This document shows positions 1 to 8,068 of a stretch of DNA of 64,000 nt, one piece after another; positions within the stretch are counted from its first letter, which is position 1; each line of letters opens with the position of its first letter. The position numbers and the translations under genes were made by a program. Source of the stretch: Allgaiera indica. Its GTDB lineage: Bacteria > Pseudomonadota > Alphaproteobacteria > Rhodobacterales > Rhodobacteraceae. Where the stretch lies: assembly GCF_900106675.1 (NCBI RefSeq), contig NZ_FNOB01000002.1:62001-126000 (forward strand), in the 5' to 3' direction. Below the pieces are notes generated by a model. That model was not told the origin of the DNA, did not search any database, and worked only from the letters and a program-made list of their open reading frames with translations.

Positions 1-169
1 ATGAAACAGGATCCAGGGTGGTGGGAAGATCAAGCCGGCCCGCCAGCATCGGGATCCACAGCGCCATCGCCAGCGCCGCCCAAAGCGTCGCCCCCAGAAA
101 GAACGGCCGAAAGCCGAAACTGAAAAGCGCGGGACCATGCCACGCGCGCATTCGATCGGTTGTCGTCAT
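1..169 (-). CDS. nnrS: NnrS family protein, N-terminal fragment (gene runs off the window)
   Basis: The first 56 codons of a gene that continues to the left of the window. The readable N-terminus has the motif FGFRPFFLGATLW, followed by a hydrophobic segment (ALAMALWIPMLAG), which matches the start of NnrS, a multi-pass haem- and copper-containing inner-membrane protein linked to nitric-oxide metabolism and NO tolerance in denitrifiers. The ATG is at 169-167. A perfect 13-bp inverted repeat lies 43 bp upstream and shares its core with the dyad in front of the haemoglobin/NsrR pair, so NO-responsive control is likely. The family call rests on about 50 residues; the rest of the protein cannot be seen. 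Confidence 0.72.
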   Translation of the reverse strand, partial: MTTTDRMRAWHGPALFSFGFRPFFLGATLWAALAMALWIPMLAGRLDLPTTLDPVS

Positions 170-211
170 CACGCGATCCTCCGGTTCGGGACATGCCCTT
201 CGCATAGGCGC

Positions 212-240
212 ATGAATAGGTATTGTAAATACCTATTCAT
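212..240. promoter_or_regulatory. Perfect 29-bp dyad, probable NsrR (Rrf2-type) operator of nnrS
   Basis: Two 13-bp arms (212-224 ATGAATAGGTATT and 228-240) are exact reverse complements around the 3-nt centre GTA. The core GGTATTGTAAATACC recurs, imperfectly, at 3903-3925 between the truncated haemoglobin gene and the nsrR-like gene. Long A/T-rich dyads of this length are typical operators of Rrf2-family repressors. Assignment to NsrR is inference from the shared core and the gene context. Confidence 0.62.
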
Positions 241-476
241 TTCGGATCGCCGCCACGATCAAGCGGCACCGCGTCGCAGCCCGATCCCCGGCACGCGATG
301 GGCCGTTCCCCACCGCGAAGACGGCGCCCTGCCCTGCGGCCGGGCTTCGCGGCGCGCGGGTCTTGCGGGGGCGGTCGCCTCGGCGTTCTAGCTGCGCGCA
401 GCACGCCGGCCCGCCCGGAGCCGGCGCTTGCGTCGCAGGCGGCGGTTCATCGGCCAACGCGCCCCTTGGCGGCCCG
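241..476. other. Gap between nnrS promoter and ubiV end; no gene seen
   Basis: About 240 bp of very G+C-rich DNA between the end of ubiV and the nnrS operator. The open frames here continue antisense through ubiV and show no recognisable protein. It probably holds the ubiV 3' end and the upstream part of the nnrS promoter. No clear intrinsic terminator with a T-tract was seen. Confidence 0.4.
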
Positions 477-1388
477 TCAGCCCGTCGCCGCGGCGGCCTG
501 GATCCGGCGATAGCCGGCCGCGCCGTGGAAAAAGCCGTTGCTGAAGCCGCGCCCGGAACAGACCTCGGCCAGCCGGCCCTGCGCCTCGGCGGCCTCGATC
601 CGGCCCGCGATCCGGTCGGCGAAGACGCCGCAAACCGCGACCATGTCGACATCTTGCGGCAGCAGCCTGGCATGGCTGACCCCCATTGCCGCGATGGCCG
701 GCAGTTCCTGCAACAGCTCGACATAGCTTTCCGACTGGGTCTGGATGCCGTTCACCCGCAAGATCGGCTGGCCGTCACGTGTGGTCAGCGGCATCCCGTC
801 GGGATCGGCCTCGCAGATGAACTGGCAATTGTCCTTGGTGCGCCCATGGGCGCGGGCGTGATAGCAGCGCGCCGAGACCGCAAGCGGGGCGCGGCCGAAA
901 ACCTGGACCTCGACCCCGACGCCCAGGTCGCGACCGGCCTGCGCCGCGATCGCGATCGCCTCGGACGGCATTTCGGTCGGCAGGCAGACATGGGTGGCGC
1001 CCTGCTCGGCCAGCCAGGCCATCGTGGCCTCGTTATAGGCATTCAGGAACGGGCCGATGCGGTGCGGCCGGCCTTCGCGCGCCAGCAGGCCGGCGGCGTT
1101 GTTGATCTCGATCTCGGGGTCGTCGAGGGCCGCCAGACCGGCCGTCGCCTGGCGCTCGCGCGGCAACATCACCTCGGCCAGCGTGCACAACACCACGCGC
1201 TTGCCCGCCCGCCGCAGGCGATCGATGGTGGCGGGCAGCTCGCGTTCGAAGAACGGGGCGCGCTTGGAACAGATGACCTCGCCAAGATAGACCGTGCCCA
1301 CCGGCGCCTCGTCCGCGATCGCGGCGTAGAAGTCGCGCTTCCTTTCGGCCGGCCAGTGATAGGCGATCGGGCCCAATGTCAATTCCAT
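477..1388 (-). CDS. ubiV: UbiV, U32-family protein for O2-independent ubiquinone hydroxylation
   Basis: 303 aa, the usual length for UbiV (YhbV). UbiV and UbiU form a heterodimer of iron-sulfur U32 proteins that hydroxylates the ubiquinone ring without oxygen. Four cysteines occur at the positions expected for the [4Fe-4S] cluster: C40 (EVICSKR), C175, C188 and C192 (spacing 13 and 4, in SARCYH and NCQFIC). The start lies 4 bp downstream of the ubiU stop, so it is the last gene of the run haemoglobin, hemerythrin, ubiT, ubiU, ubiV. Co-transcription with NO-detoxification genes suggests the pathway is switched on during denitrifying or microaerobic growth. Confidence 0.92.
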   Translation of the reverse strand: MELTLGPIAYHWPAERKRDFYAAIADEAPVGTVYLGEVICSKRAPFFERELPATIDRLRRAGKRVVLCTLAEVMLPRERQATAGLAALDDPEIEINNAAGLLAREGRPHRIGPFLNAYNEATMAWLAEQGATHVCLPTEMPSEAIAIAAQAGRDLGVGVEVQVFGRAPLAVSARCYHARAHGRTKDNCQFICEADPDGMPLTTRDGQPILRVNGIQTQSESYVELLQELPAIAAMGVSHARLLPQDVDMVAVCGVFADRIAGRIEAAEAQGRLAEVCSGRGFSNGFFHGAAGYRRIQAAAATG

Positions 1389-1392
1389 CGCC

Positions 1393-2424
1393 TTACCTCC
1401 ATTTCTTGGTTTGAAACGCGCCCTGGGTTTCCTTCTGCCCCTCGGTCAGGGCGACCAGATCGGCCAGATCTGGCTCTCCCCCGGCGCGGATCGAATCGAC
1501 CGCGCGGCGGAACGCCCGCACCACGCTGCGTACATAGGATTTCGAGCGCTGCCGCCCTTCGATCTTGAAGGCATGCACCCCCGCCGCCATCAGGTCCGGC
1601 AGCATCCGCCCGAGGTTAAGGCTGATCGGCTCCTCAAAGGCATAGAACCCCTCGGTCCGGTGCGGCGCGGTATAGCGGCCCTTGCAGATCGTGGGGTAGC
1701 CCGCGTTCTCGTCCGGGGCGAAACTGTCGATGGTGAAGCCCGCCAGGCGGCTGCGCATGGATCCATCGGCGGCACGCTCGTAGGTGACATCTGCGGCGGG
1801 CGAACAGACCCCGTCCATATTGGTCGACAGCCCAGTCAGCCAGTTGGTCAGGCTGCAGCGGCCCTCGACCATCAGCCCGTGGTTGCCGAAGACGAAGGTC
1901 TCGATCTCGCAGGGGATTTCGGACTTGATCTTGCGGATCTCGGGGATCGTCAGGATGCGCGGAAGCACCACCCGCCGGACCCCGAAGTTCTGGCAATAAT
2001 AGCGGATCGCCTCGGGGCTTGACGCGGCGGCCTGGACCGACAGGTGCAGCCGGGCGCCGGGATGGGTTTCGGCGATATGCCGGGCCACCCCCATATCCGC
2101 GACGATGAAGGCGTCGACGCCGCTGCGCATACCGATCGCCGCCGCATCGCGCCACAGGGCGACCTTGCCCGCCGGCGGATATGTGTTCAGCGCCAGCAGC
2201 ACCCGCGCGCCGCGCGCATGGGCATAGGCGACCGAGGATTGCAGTTCCTCGGGGGTGAAGTTGAGGCCGGGGAAGTTGCGCGCGTTGGTGGCGTCGCGAA
2301 AGCCGCAATAGACGGTATCCGCGCCCGCGTCGACCGCGGTGCGCAGGGCGGCGGGGGTGCCGGCGGGGCAGACAAGTTCACCGGCGGTCGAGAAATCCGT
2401 GTCCGTCATTTCCGTGTCCGTCAT
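1393..2424 (-). CDS. ubiU: UbiU, U32-family protein for O2-independent ubiquinone hydroxylation
   Basis: 343 aa. It has the U32 N-terminus (ELVCPAGTPAALRTAVDAG), the motifs GRCSL and NAGYPTICKGRY, and a C-terminal KIEGRQRSKSYV segment, all characteristic of UbiU (YhbU), partner of UbiV. Cysteines C190, C207 and C247 line up with three of the four cluster ligands known in the E. coli protein. The fourth position, seven residues before C190, is Gly183, preceded by His182. The gene overlaps ubiT by 4 bp (ATGA) and is followed closely by ubiV. The N-terminus has about ten extra residues including a repeated TDTEMTDTD, so a start at the second Met (residue 6) is possible. Confidence 0.92.
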   Translation of the reverse strand: MTDTEMTDTDFSTAGELVCPAGTPAALRTAVDAGADTVYCGFRDATNARNFPGLNFTPEELQSSVAYAHARGARVLLALNTYPPAGKVALWRDAAAIGMRSGVDAFIVADMGVARHIAETHPGARLHLSVQAAASSPEAIRYYCQNFGVRRVVLPRILTIPEIRKIKSEIPCEIETFVFGNHGLMVEGRCSLTNWLTGLSTNMDGVCSPAADVTYERAADGSMRSRLAGFTIDSFAPDENAGYPTICKGRYTAPHRTEGFYAFEEPISLNLGRMLPDLMAAGVHAFKIEGRQRSKSYVRSVVRAFRRAVDSIRAGGEPDLADLVALTEGQKETQGAFQTKKWR

Positions 2425-2921
2425 TGTCGTTTGCTCCTGCGCCGCAGCACCGCCAGGATCGCCCGCCCCGGCGGACCGAACAGATCCGCCGTCTCCTGCG
2501 CGATCGAGCCGTCGACATCGTCCAGCGCGTTGCGCAGGCTGACCACCGCCTCGGTGTTGCCGGAGATGACCAGATCGCGGGCGAAGAAGGCGGCATCGCC
2601 ATCGCTTTCGCCATCGACCAGTTCCAACAGCAGGTGGAAACGTCCCTCTATCCGCGCATCATGGTGCGGCAGCCGGTTGCGCGGCACCGCGCGCAGCAGC
2701 GGCGCCTTGGGGTCGGGGCGCAGATGCAGCGCGAACGGCAGTTCCGCCGGCACGATCACGAAATCGGCCCGCTGATAGGGCGCGATGCGGGCGAACATGT
2801 CCGGATGGTGCCGCGCAATCCGCCGGACCACCCGGTCCAGGATCGGGCGCAGCGCGGCGCAGATCAGCCCCGCCGGCATCAGCCGACGCGGCGGCGCGGG
2901 GATCATGTGGGTCTCGGTCAT
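2421..2921 (-). CDS. ubiT: UbiT, SCP2-domain accessory factor of anaerobic ubiquinone synthesis
   Basis: 166 aa. An SCP2 (sterol carrier) lipid-binding domain with VIVPAELPFALHLRP and DAAFFARDLVISGNTEAVVSL matches UbiT (YhbT), the lipid-binding partner needed with UbiU and UbiV to make ubiquinone without oxygen. The ATG at 2921 is chosen because GAGGAGG stands just upstream; the longer frame up to 3071 would overlap the preceding hemerythrin gene. The 3' end overlaps ubiU by 4 bp, so translation is probably coupled. With ubiU and ubiV it makes a complete ubiTUV set. Confidence 0.88.
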   Translation of the reverse strand: MTETHMIPAPPRRLMPAGLICAALRPILDRVVRRIARHHPDMFARIAPYQRADFVIVPAELPFALHLRPDPKAPLLRAVPRNRLPHHDARIEGRFHLLLELVDGESDGDAAFFARDLVISGNTEAVVSLRNALDDVDGSIAQETADLFGPPGRAILAVLRRRSKRQ

Positions 2922-2931
2922 CTTCGCCTCC

Positions 2932-3408
2932 TCAGTGCAAGGTCTCGAAGCGAGGAAAGAGTTCCTCGTTCTCAAGCCGGATATGTTCCTGAAGATCGGC
3001 GATGAACTGGCCCAGCCCGTCATAGAGCGACACCCATGTGCGGCAGGCGTTCTCGGGCAGGGAAAGATCATCGGTCAGCTTCCGGATCGCCGCGATCTCG
3101 CCGTCGTGGTCGGCATGATCGGCGCGCATCGCGGCGATCGGCTGCGCGATGCCCTGGCCGCCGCCGCGGCGGATCATCGGGAAAAGGATCAGCTCTTCCT
3201 TCTTCATGTGGATTTCCATCGCTCCGGCCAGCCGCGACAGCAGGACGGCCAGGCCCTGCGGCGTCTTGCGCTCGCCGGAATGGACGGTCTCGACCAGATC
3301 GGCCTGCCGCGTGAGTTCGGGAAGTTGCTGTCGGTGCCGGTCATGATATCGACTTTCGATATAGCGGGTCAGGGCTGCTGGATCGTCGATCGGCACCTGG
3401 GTCGTCAT
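2932..3408 (-). CDS. Hemerythrin-domain protein, RIC/YtfE-like Fe-S repair or NO-response protein
   Basis: 158 aa. Histidine and glutamate motifs of a diiron four-helix bundle are visible: YHDRH near residue 22, VETVH near 42, IHMKKEE, MRADHADHD, and C-terminal HIRLENEELFPRFE. The order and spacing are those of the C-terminal domain of RIC proteins (YtfE/ScdA/DnrN), which help repair iron-sulfur clusters after NO damage. The N-terminal ScdA_N cysteine domain of full-length RIC (about 220 aa) is absent. It starts 2 bp after the haemoglobin stop and ends 10 bp before ubiT, so it sits inside the same operon. A general hemerythrin O2/NO-binding role is an alternative. Confidence 0.78.
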   Translation of the reverse strand: MTTQVPIDDPAALTRYIESRYHDRHRQQLPELTRQADLVETVHSGERKTPQGLAVLLSRLAGAMEIHMKKEELILFPMIRRGGGQGIAQPIAAMRADHADHDGEIAAIRKLTDDLSLPENACRTWVSLYDGLGQFIADLQEHIRLENEELFPRFETLH

Positions 3409-3410
3409 TG

Positions 3411-3857
3411 TCAGTCTCCTTCAGGGAAAGTCTCGGGTTCTGTCGTCACCCGATGCAGCGAACGGGCGATGCGCTCTGCCCGCTCGATCACATGTGCCGC
3501 GCCCCGCGGCGGGCAGGTTTCGGCGGCGGTTTCGCGAAACAGCGCAAGCCAGCGCTCGAAATGAGCCCAGTCGATCGGCAGGCCCATATGCGCCTGCACC
3601 GGCGCGCCGTGATAGCGCCCGGTCATCAGCGCGACCGAGGACCAGAAGGCGCACAGCCGTTCGAGATGGGGGCCCCAATCGGTGATCCGCGCCGCGAAGA
3701 TCGGGCCCAGAACGGCATCCGCGCGAACCTTGGCGTAAAAGCGATGGACCAGGTCGCGCAACACGTCCTCGTCCAACCCGGTCGCAGCCATCAGTTCGGC
3801 CGTGGCCTCCGGCCTCTGGCCGGCGGCCGACACGCGCGAATGAGCTGCCAAGGGCAT
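3411..3857 (-). CDS. Group III truncated haemoglobin
   Basis: 148 aa. The order of motifs (DLVHRFYAKVRADAVLGPIF, DWGPHLERLCAFWSS, GRYHGAPVQAHMGLPI, HFERWLALF) is that of group III (Cgb-like) truncated globins, which bind O2/NO and often lie in NO-response operons. The proximal His is in AHMGL. The frame is open to 3911, but that longer start would run through the operator dyad at 3903-3925. ATG 3857, preceded by GGAG, fits the family N-terminus better. First gene of the haemoglobin, hemerythrin, ubiTUV run, divergent from the nsrR-like gene. Confidence 0.85.
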   Translation of the reverse strand: MPLAAHSRVSAAGQRPEATAELMAATGLDEDVLRDLVHRFYAKVRADAVLGPIFAARITDWGPHLERLCAFWSSVALMTGRYHGAPVQAHMGLPIDWAHFERWLALFRETAAETCPPRGAAHVIERAERIARSLHRVTTEPETFPEGD

Positions 3858-3902
3858 CTGCGACTCCGTCAGTCGGGTCTTGCGAACCGGATTACGGACA
3901 GC

Positions 3903-3925
3903 AATAAGCATTGTAAATACCGGTT
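3903..3925. promoter_or_regulatory. Imperfect dyad, probable NsrR operator between haemoglobin operon and nsrR
   Basis: The site has ten-base arms around a GTA centre (AATAAGCATT and AATACCGGTT), with 6 of 10 positions symmetrical. The right half and centre (ATTGTAAATACC) are identical to the perfect dyad upstream of nnrS at 212-240. It lies in the 89-bp divergent intergenic region, so one site could control both the NO-response/ubiTUV operon and the regulator itself. No binding data; inferred from the shared motif. Confidence 0.55.
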
Positions 3926-3946
3926 GCGTGCGACAGATAGGCAGCT

Positions 3947-4375
3947 ATGCGTCTTACCTCTTTCACCGATTACGGGCTGCGGCTGCTGATGCGGATGGCC
4001 AGCGCGCCCGACCGTGCGTTCTCGACCGCCGATTTCGCGGACGAGTTCGGCCTGTCCCGCAACCATCTGACGAAAATCGTCCAGCGCCTCGCGAAGGGCG
4101 GTATCCTTTCCACGCGGCGTGGCGGCGGCGGCGGCGCCGTGCTGGCGCGCGCGCCCGGCGATATCCGCCTGGGAGAGATCGTGCGGCTGCTGGAAGAAGG
4201 CCAGGCGCTGGTCGAATGCCTCGGCCCGGATGGGGGCGGCTGCGTGATTGACGGCCAGTGCGGCCTCAAGTCCCGGCTGCGTCGCGCCGAACAGGCCTTC
4301 ATCGCCGAACTCGATCGGTCGACCCTTGCCGATATCGCCCTGCCTGAACGCGCGATGCTGAAGCTGCGATCCTGA
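3947..4375 (+). CDS. nsrR: Rrf2-family NO-sensing repressor, NsrR-like
   Basis: 142 aa, typical for Rrf2 regulators. The winged-helix N-terminus reads LTSFTDYGLRLLMRMA with FGLSRNHLTKIVQRLAKGG, resembling NsrR rather than RirA or IscR. Cysteines C91, C99 and C105 (VECLGP, GGCVID, GQCGL) are placed to hold an NO-sensitive iron-sulfur cluster. It is transcribed away from the haemoglobin/hemerythrin/ubiTUV genes across a shared dyad, and the same core precedes nnrS. Expected action: represses these genes and releases DNA when NO damages the cluster. The cysteine spacing alone also fits RirA; the sequence and neighbours favour NsrR. Confidence 0.85.
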   Translation: MRLTSFTDYGLRLLMRMASAPDRAFSTADFADEFGLSRNHLTKIVQRLAKGGILSTRRGGGGGAVLARAPGDIRLGEIVRLLEEGQALVECLGPDGGGCVIDGQCGLKSRLRRAEQAFIAELDRSTLADIALPERAMLKLRS

Positions 4376-4501
4376 CGCCGCCCATCCGTGCCGGGCGGAA
4401 GTTCGCCAGGCCCGATGCCGATGGAGCGGGGCGGCGGCCTTGGCGGCCGGGATCACGCGCGGGGCGTATCGCGGGGCTGTTTGCGTGGAAGATTTCCCAT
4501 T

Positions 4502-4972
4502 ATGATGCCGCGCATGAAGACGCTGGACCCGATGGACCGCAAGATCCTGATCGCATTGCAACGCAATGCCGATATCGCGCTGGAGGATCTCGGCGCGATG
4601 GTGGGCCTGTCGCGCAACGCGGTCTGGCGCCGGGTCAAGGCGCTAGAGGCCGCCGGGGTGATCCGGTCGCGCGTGGCGCTTCTCGATCCCGACCGGCTGG
4701 GGCTGGGGCTGACGGTCTTCATGATGATCCGCACCGACCGTCACGCGCCGGACTGGCTGGCGCGCTTCGCCGAGGCCACGCGCGACATGCCCGAGATCCT
4801 GGGCGCCTATCGCATGAGCGGTGACCTAGATTACCTGATCCGCGCCAGGGTGGCGGATGTAAAGGCCTATGACGCGCTTTACCAGCGCCTTGTCGCGCGG
4901 GTGGAACTGGCCGATGTCTCGGCCAGCTTCGTCATGGAAGAGATGAAGGAAACGACCGAGCTTCCGCTTTAG
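4502..4972 (+). CDS. Lrp/AsnC-family transcriptional regulator
   Basis: About 156 aa. An N-terminal helix-turn-helix (DRKILIALQRNADIALEDLG, then LSRNAVWRRVKALEAAGVI) is followed by a C-terminal ligand-binding RAM domain (LGAYRMSGDLDYLIRARV). This is the two-domain layout of Lrp/AsnC proteins that sense amino acids or related metabolites. ATG 4502 has GGAAG about 10 bp upstream; ATG 4514 (MKTLDPMDRK) is an equally plausible start and matches family N-termini. It stands alone, convergent with the DUF1330 gene, so its targets cannot be told from context. Confidence 0.85.
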   Translation: MMPRMKTLDPMDRKILIALQRNADIALEDLGAMVGLSRNAVWRRVKALEAAGVIRSRVALLDPDRLGLGLTVFMMIRTDRHAPDWLARFAEATRDMPEILGAYRMSGDLDYLIRARVADVKAYDALYQRLVARVELADVSASFVMEEMKETTELPL

Positions 4973-4994
4973 CCGCGCCGCTTTCCGGCCCCGA

Positions 4995-5276
4995 TCAGAC
5001 CTCGTCGACCACCACCAGATCGCGCTCGGACGCGCCTTTGGCGTGGCTCAACGCCTCCTGGTAGCGGGGCGAATTGTAGCAGGCGACGGCATCCTCGACC
5101 GAAGCGAAACGCGCCACCACATTGCGCGCCCGGTCGCGGCCCTCCAGCTGCACATGGCGGCCGCCACGCGCCAGGAACACCCCGCCATGGGCCGCGATCG
5201 CCTCGGTCGCGATCTTCGCATAGCGGCCATAGGCCTCTTCATCCGTCACATGGACATTCGCGATCCACAGTGCCAT
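4995..5276 (-). CDS. DUF1330 domain protein
   Basis: 93 aa. The pattern WIANVHVTDEEAYGRYAKIA, GGVFLARGGRH and YNSPRYQEALSHAKGASER is the full DUF1330 fold, a small dimeric alpha/beta-barrel (ABM-like) protein of unknown biochemical role. It starts 1 bp after the alaS stop codon and is probably translated from the alaS message. The length is normal for the family and nothing suggests truncation. Confidence 0.85.
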   Translation of the reverse strand: MALWIANVHVTDEEAYGRYAKIATEAIAAHGGVFLARGGRHVQLEGRDRARNVVARFASVEDAVACYNSPRYQEALSHAKGASERDLVVVDEV

Positions 5277-5277
5277 C

Positions 5278-7935
5278 TCAGCCTCCGATCATTGCTTCCA
5301 CGGCGGCGATCGCCGCTTGCGCCTTCGCCGCGTCCGCGCCGCCGCCCTGGGCCATGTCGGGCCGGCCGCCGCCGCCCTTGCCGCCCAGCACCGGCACCGC
5401 GGCGCGCACCATCTCGACGGCCGAGACCCGGCCGGTCAGATCCTCGGTGACGCCCGCCGCCACCGCCGCCTTGCCGCCGGTATCGGCGATCAGCAGCACC
5501 GCCCCCGAGCCCAGGCGGTCCTTCAGCGCGTCGATCAGCGCCGGCAGATCCTTGCCCGACACCCCCGAAAGCACCTGGGAAATCAGCTTTACACCGTTGA
5601 TTTCCTTGGCTTCCGGGCCAATTTCCCCGCCGCCGCCCATGGCCAGTTCTCGCCGCAGCTGCGCCACTTCGTTGGTCAGTGCCCGGCGTTCTTCCAGCAG
5701 CGCCTGCACCCGGTCGATCACCTCCGGCCCGCTTGCCTTCAGCGCCGCTTCGACCCCGCTCAGCACCTTGTCGCGGGCCCGCAGCGCCGCCAGCGCGGCC
5801 TCACCCGTCAGCGCCTCGATCCGCCGCACCCCGGCCGACGAGGCGCTTTCCGATGTCAGCGCGAATGTGCCGATCTCGCCCAACAGCGCGACATGGGTGC
5901 CGCCGCACAGTTCCAGCGAATAGGTCCGCCCGTCGCTGCCCTTGCCCGACTCCTGCATCGTGCCCATCGCGACAACGCGCACCTCGTCGCCGTATTTCTC
6001 TCCAAACAGCGCCTGCGCGCCCTGCGCGCGCGCCTCGTCGGGGGTCATGATCCGGGTGGTCACGGCGCCGTTCTGGCGGATCATCGCATTCACTTCGCGC
6101 TCGACCTCGGCGATCTCGTCCGCGGTCATCGCCTTGGCATGCGAGAAATCAAAGCGCAGCCGGTCGGGCGCGTTCAGCGATCCGCGCTGCGCGATATGGT
6201 CGCCCAGCGTGCGCCGCAGCGCCTCGTTCAGCAAGTGGGTGGCCGAATGGTTCGCCCGGATCGCGCTGCGCCGGGCGTGGTCGACGGCCAGTTCCGCCCC
6301 CTGCCCCGCGGCGATGCGGCCCTCGGTCACCTCGGCGAAATGGATGAACACGCCCTGGCTTTTCTTCGTGTCGGTGATCCGCGCCACGCCGGTTTCGGTC
6401 TTCAGCAGGCCAGTGTCGCCCACCTGGCCGCCGGCCTCGGCATAGAACGGCGACTGGTTCAGCACGATCTGAATAGCCTGGCCCGCCGCGGCCTCCTTCA
6501 CCCTGGCGCCGTCCACCACCAGGGCGCCGATCTGGCCCTCGGCGGTTTCGGTGTCATAGCCCAGGAATTCGGTGGCGCCGATCTCCTCGGCGATATCGAA
6601 CCAGATCGCCGCGTCCTTGGTTTCGCCCGACCCGGCCCAGCTGGCACGCGCCTTGGCCTTCTGCTCGGCCATCGCGGCCTCAAACCCCGCGACATCGACC
6701 GCGCGGCCCTGTTCGCGCAGCGCATCTTGGGTCAGGTCCAGCGGGAAGCCGTAGGTATCGTAAAGCTTGAAGGCCACGTCGCCAGGCAGCGGCGCGTCCT
6801 CGGCCAGCCGGCCGACTTCATCTTCCAGCAGGCGCAGGCCGCGCGCCAGCGTCTGCTGGAAACGCGTCTCTTCAAGCTTCAGCGTCTCTTCGATCAGCGC
6901 CTGCGCGCGGCCAAGTTCCGGATAGGCGGCCGCCATCTGACGCACCAGAGCCGGCACCAGCCTGAACATCACCGGATCCTCCGCGCCCAGCTGATGCGCG
7001 TGCCGCATGGCCCGGCGCATGATCCGGCGCAGCACGTTGCCGCGGCCCTCGTTCGCCGGCATCACCCCGTCGGCGATCAGGAACGAGGTCGAGCGCAGAT
7101 GATCCGCAATCACCCGGTGATGAATACGCCCGGGCCCGTCGGGATCGGTGCTGGTGGCATGGGCCGAGGCCTCGATCAGGCTGCGCATCAGATCGGTGTC
7201 GTAATTGTCGTGCTTGCCCTGCAACAGCGCGCCGATCCGTTCCAGCCCCATGCCGGTGTCGATCGATTGCGCGGCAAGGTCGATCATCGAGCCGTCCTCG
7301 AACTGCTCGTTCTGCATGAAGACCAGGTTCCAGATCTCGATGAAGCGGTCGCCGTCCTCGTCGGGGCTGCCGGGCGGGCCGCCGGCGACGTGCTCGCCAT
7401 GGTCGAAGAAGATCTCGGTGCAGGGGCCGCAGGGGCCGGTCGGGCCCATCTGCCAGAAGTTGTCGGAGGTGGCGATGCGGATGATACGCTCATCCGGCAG
7501 GCCGGCCACCTTCTTCCAGAGGTCGGCCGCTTCGTCGTCGGTGTGATAGACCGTGACCAGAAGCTTGTCCTTCGGAATGCCGAAATCGCGGGTCAGCAGT
7601 TCCCATGCGAAGGGGATCGCGCCTTCCTTGAAATAGTCACCGAAGCTGAAATTCCCCAGCATTTCAAAGAAGGTATGGTGGCGCGCGGTGTAGCCCACGT
7701 TGTCCAGGTCGTTATGCTTACCGCCGGCGCGCACGCATTTCTGCGCGGTGGTGGCACGGGTGTAGTCGCGATGCTCGACCCCGGTGAAGACGTTCTTGAA
7801 CTGCACCATGCCGGAGTTCACGAACATCAACGTCGGGTCGTTGCGCGGCACCAGCGGACTCGACGGTACCACCTCATGTCCATTGCGGGCGAAATAGTCG
7901 AGGAAGGTCGAGCGGATATCGTTGAGCGAAGGCAT
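5278..7935 (-). CDS. alaS: Alanyl-tRNA synthetase
   Basis: 885 aa, full family length. Order of domains: class II catalytic core from residue 1 ([36 protein letters not shown]), tRNA-recognition part, editing domain with the zinc-binding HSATHLL and CGGTH motifs and [10 protein letters not shown], then a DHHA1-type C-terminal region ([13 protein letters not shown] near the end). It charges tRNA-Ala in the cytoplasm. The start [15 protein letters not shown] at 7935 is chosen by homology; upstream codons in frame look non-coding. It lies downstream of recA on the same strand, a common order in bacteria, with a dispersed repeat between the two genes. Confidence 0.97.
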   Translation of the reverse strand: MPSLNDIRSTFLDYFARNGHEVVPSSPLVPRNDPTLMFVNSGMVQFKNVFTGVEHRDYTRATTAQKCVRAGGKHNDLDNVGYTARHHTFFEMLGNFSFGDYFKEGAIPFAWELLTRDFGIPKDKLLVTVYHTDDEAADLWKKVAGLPDERIIRIATSDNFWQMGPTGPCGPCTEIFFDHGEHVAGGPPGSPDEDGDRFIEIWNLVFMQNEQFEDGSMIDLAAQSIDTGMGLERIGALLQGKHDNYDTDLMRSLIEASAHATSTDPDGPGRIHHRVIADHLRSTSFLIADGVMPANEGRGNVLRRIMRRAMRHAHQLGAEDPVMFRLVPALVRQMAAAYPELGRAQALIEETLKLEETRFQQTLARGLRLLEDEVGRLAEDAPLPGDVAFKLYDTYGFPLDLTQDALREQGRAVDVAGFEAAMAEQKAKARASWAGSGETKDAAIWFDIAEEIGATEFLGYDTETAEGQIGALVVDGARVKEAAAGQAIQIVLNQSPFYAEAGGQVGDTGLLKTETGVARITDTKKSQGVFIHFAEVTEGRIAAGQGAELAVDHARRSAIRANHSATHLLNEALRRTLGDHIAQRGSLNAPDRLRFDFSHAKAMTADEIAEVEREVNAMIRQNGAVTTRIMTPDEARAQGAQALFGEKYGDEVRVVAMGTMQESGKGSDGRTYSLELCGGTHVALLGEIGTFALTSESASSAGVRRIEALTGEAALAALRARDKVLSGVEAALKASGPEVIDRVQALLEERRALTNEVAQLRRELAMGGGGEIGPEAKEINGVKLISQVLSGVSGKDLPALIDALKDRLGSGAVLLIADTGGKAAVAAGVTEDLTGRVSAVEMVRAAVPVLGGKGGGGRPDMAQGGGADAAKAQAAIAAVEAMIGG

Positions 7936-8068
7936 CTGGGCCTCATGATGTGTCAGGTCGAAGACGGGTTTATCCGCGCGGGCGAAACCTGTCCACCGCC
8001 GCCTGCGCGTCAGGGCTGCGGACTTGGGCGCCGATCGCCTTGGACCCGGCGCCAAGCTCGCTGCCTGC

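Noticed and set aside
363-1568. Long plus-strand open frame of about 400 codons opposite ubiV/ubiU
   Set aside because: It is the antisense shadow of ubiV and ubiU: Arg/His/Gln-rich with no family pattern. High G+C produces such frames throughout the window.
3411-3911. Longer haemoglobin start at 3911
   Set aside because: It would run through the probable NsrR operator and add residues not seen in group III globins; ATG 3857 has a GGAG ribosome site.
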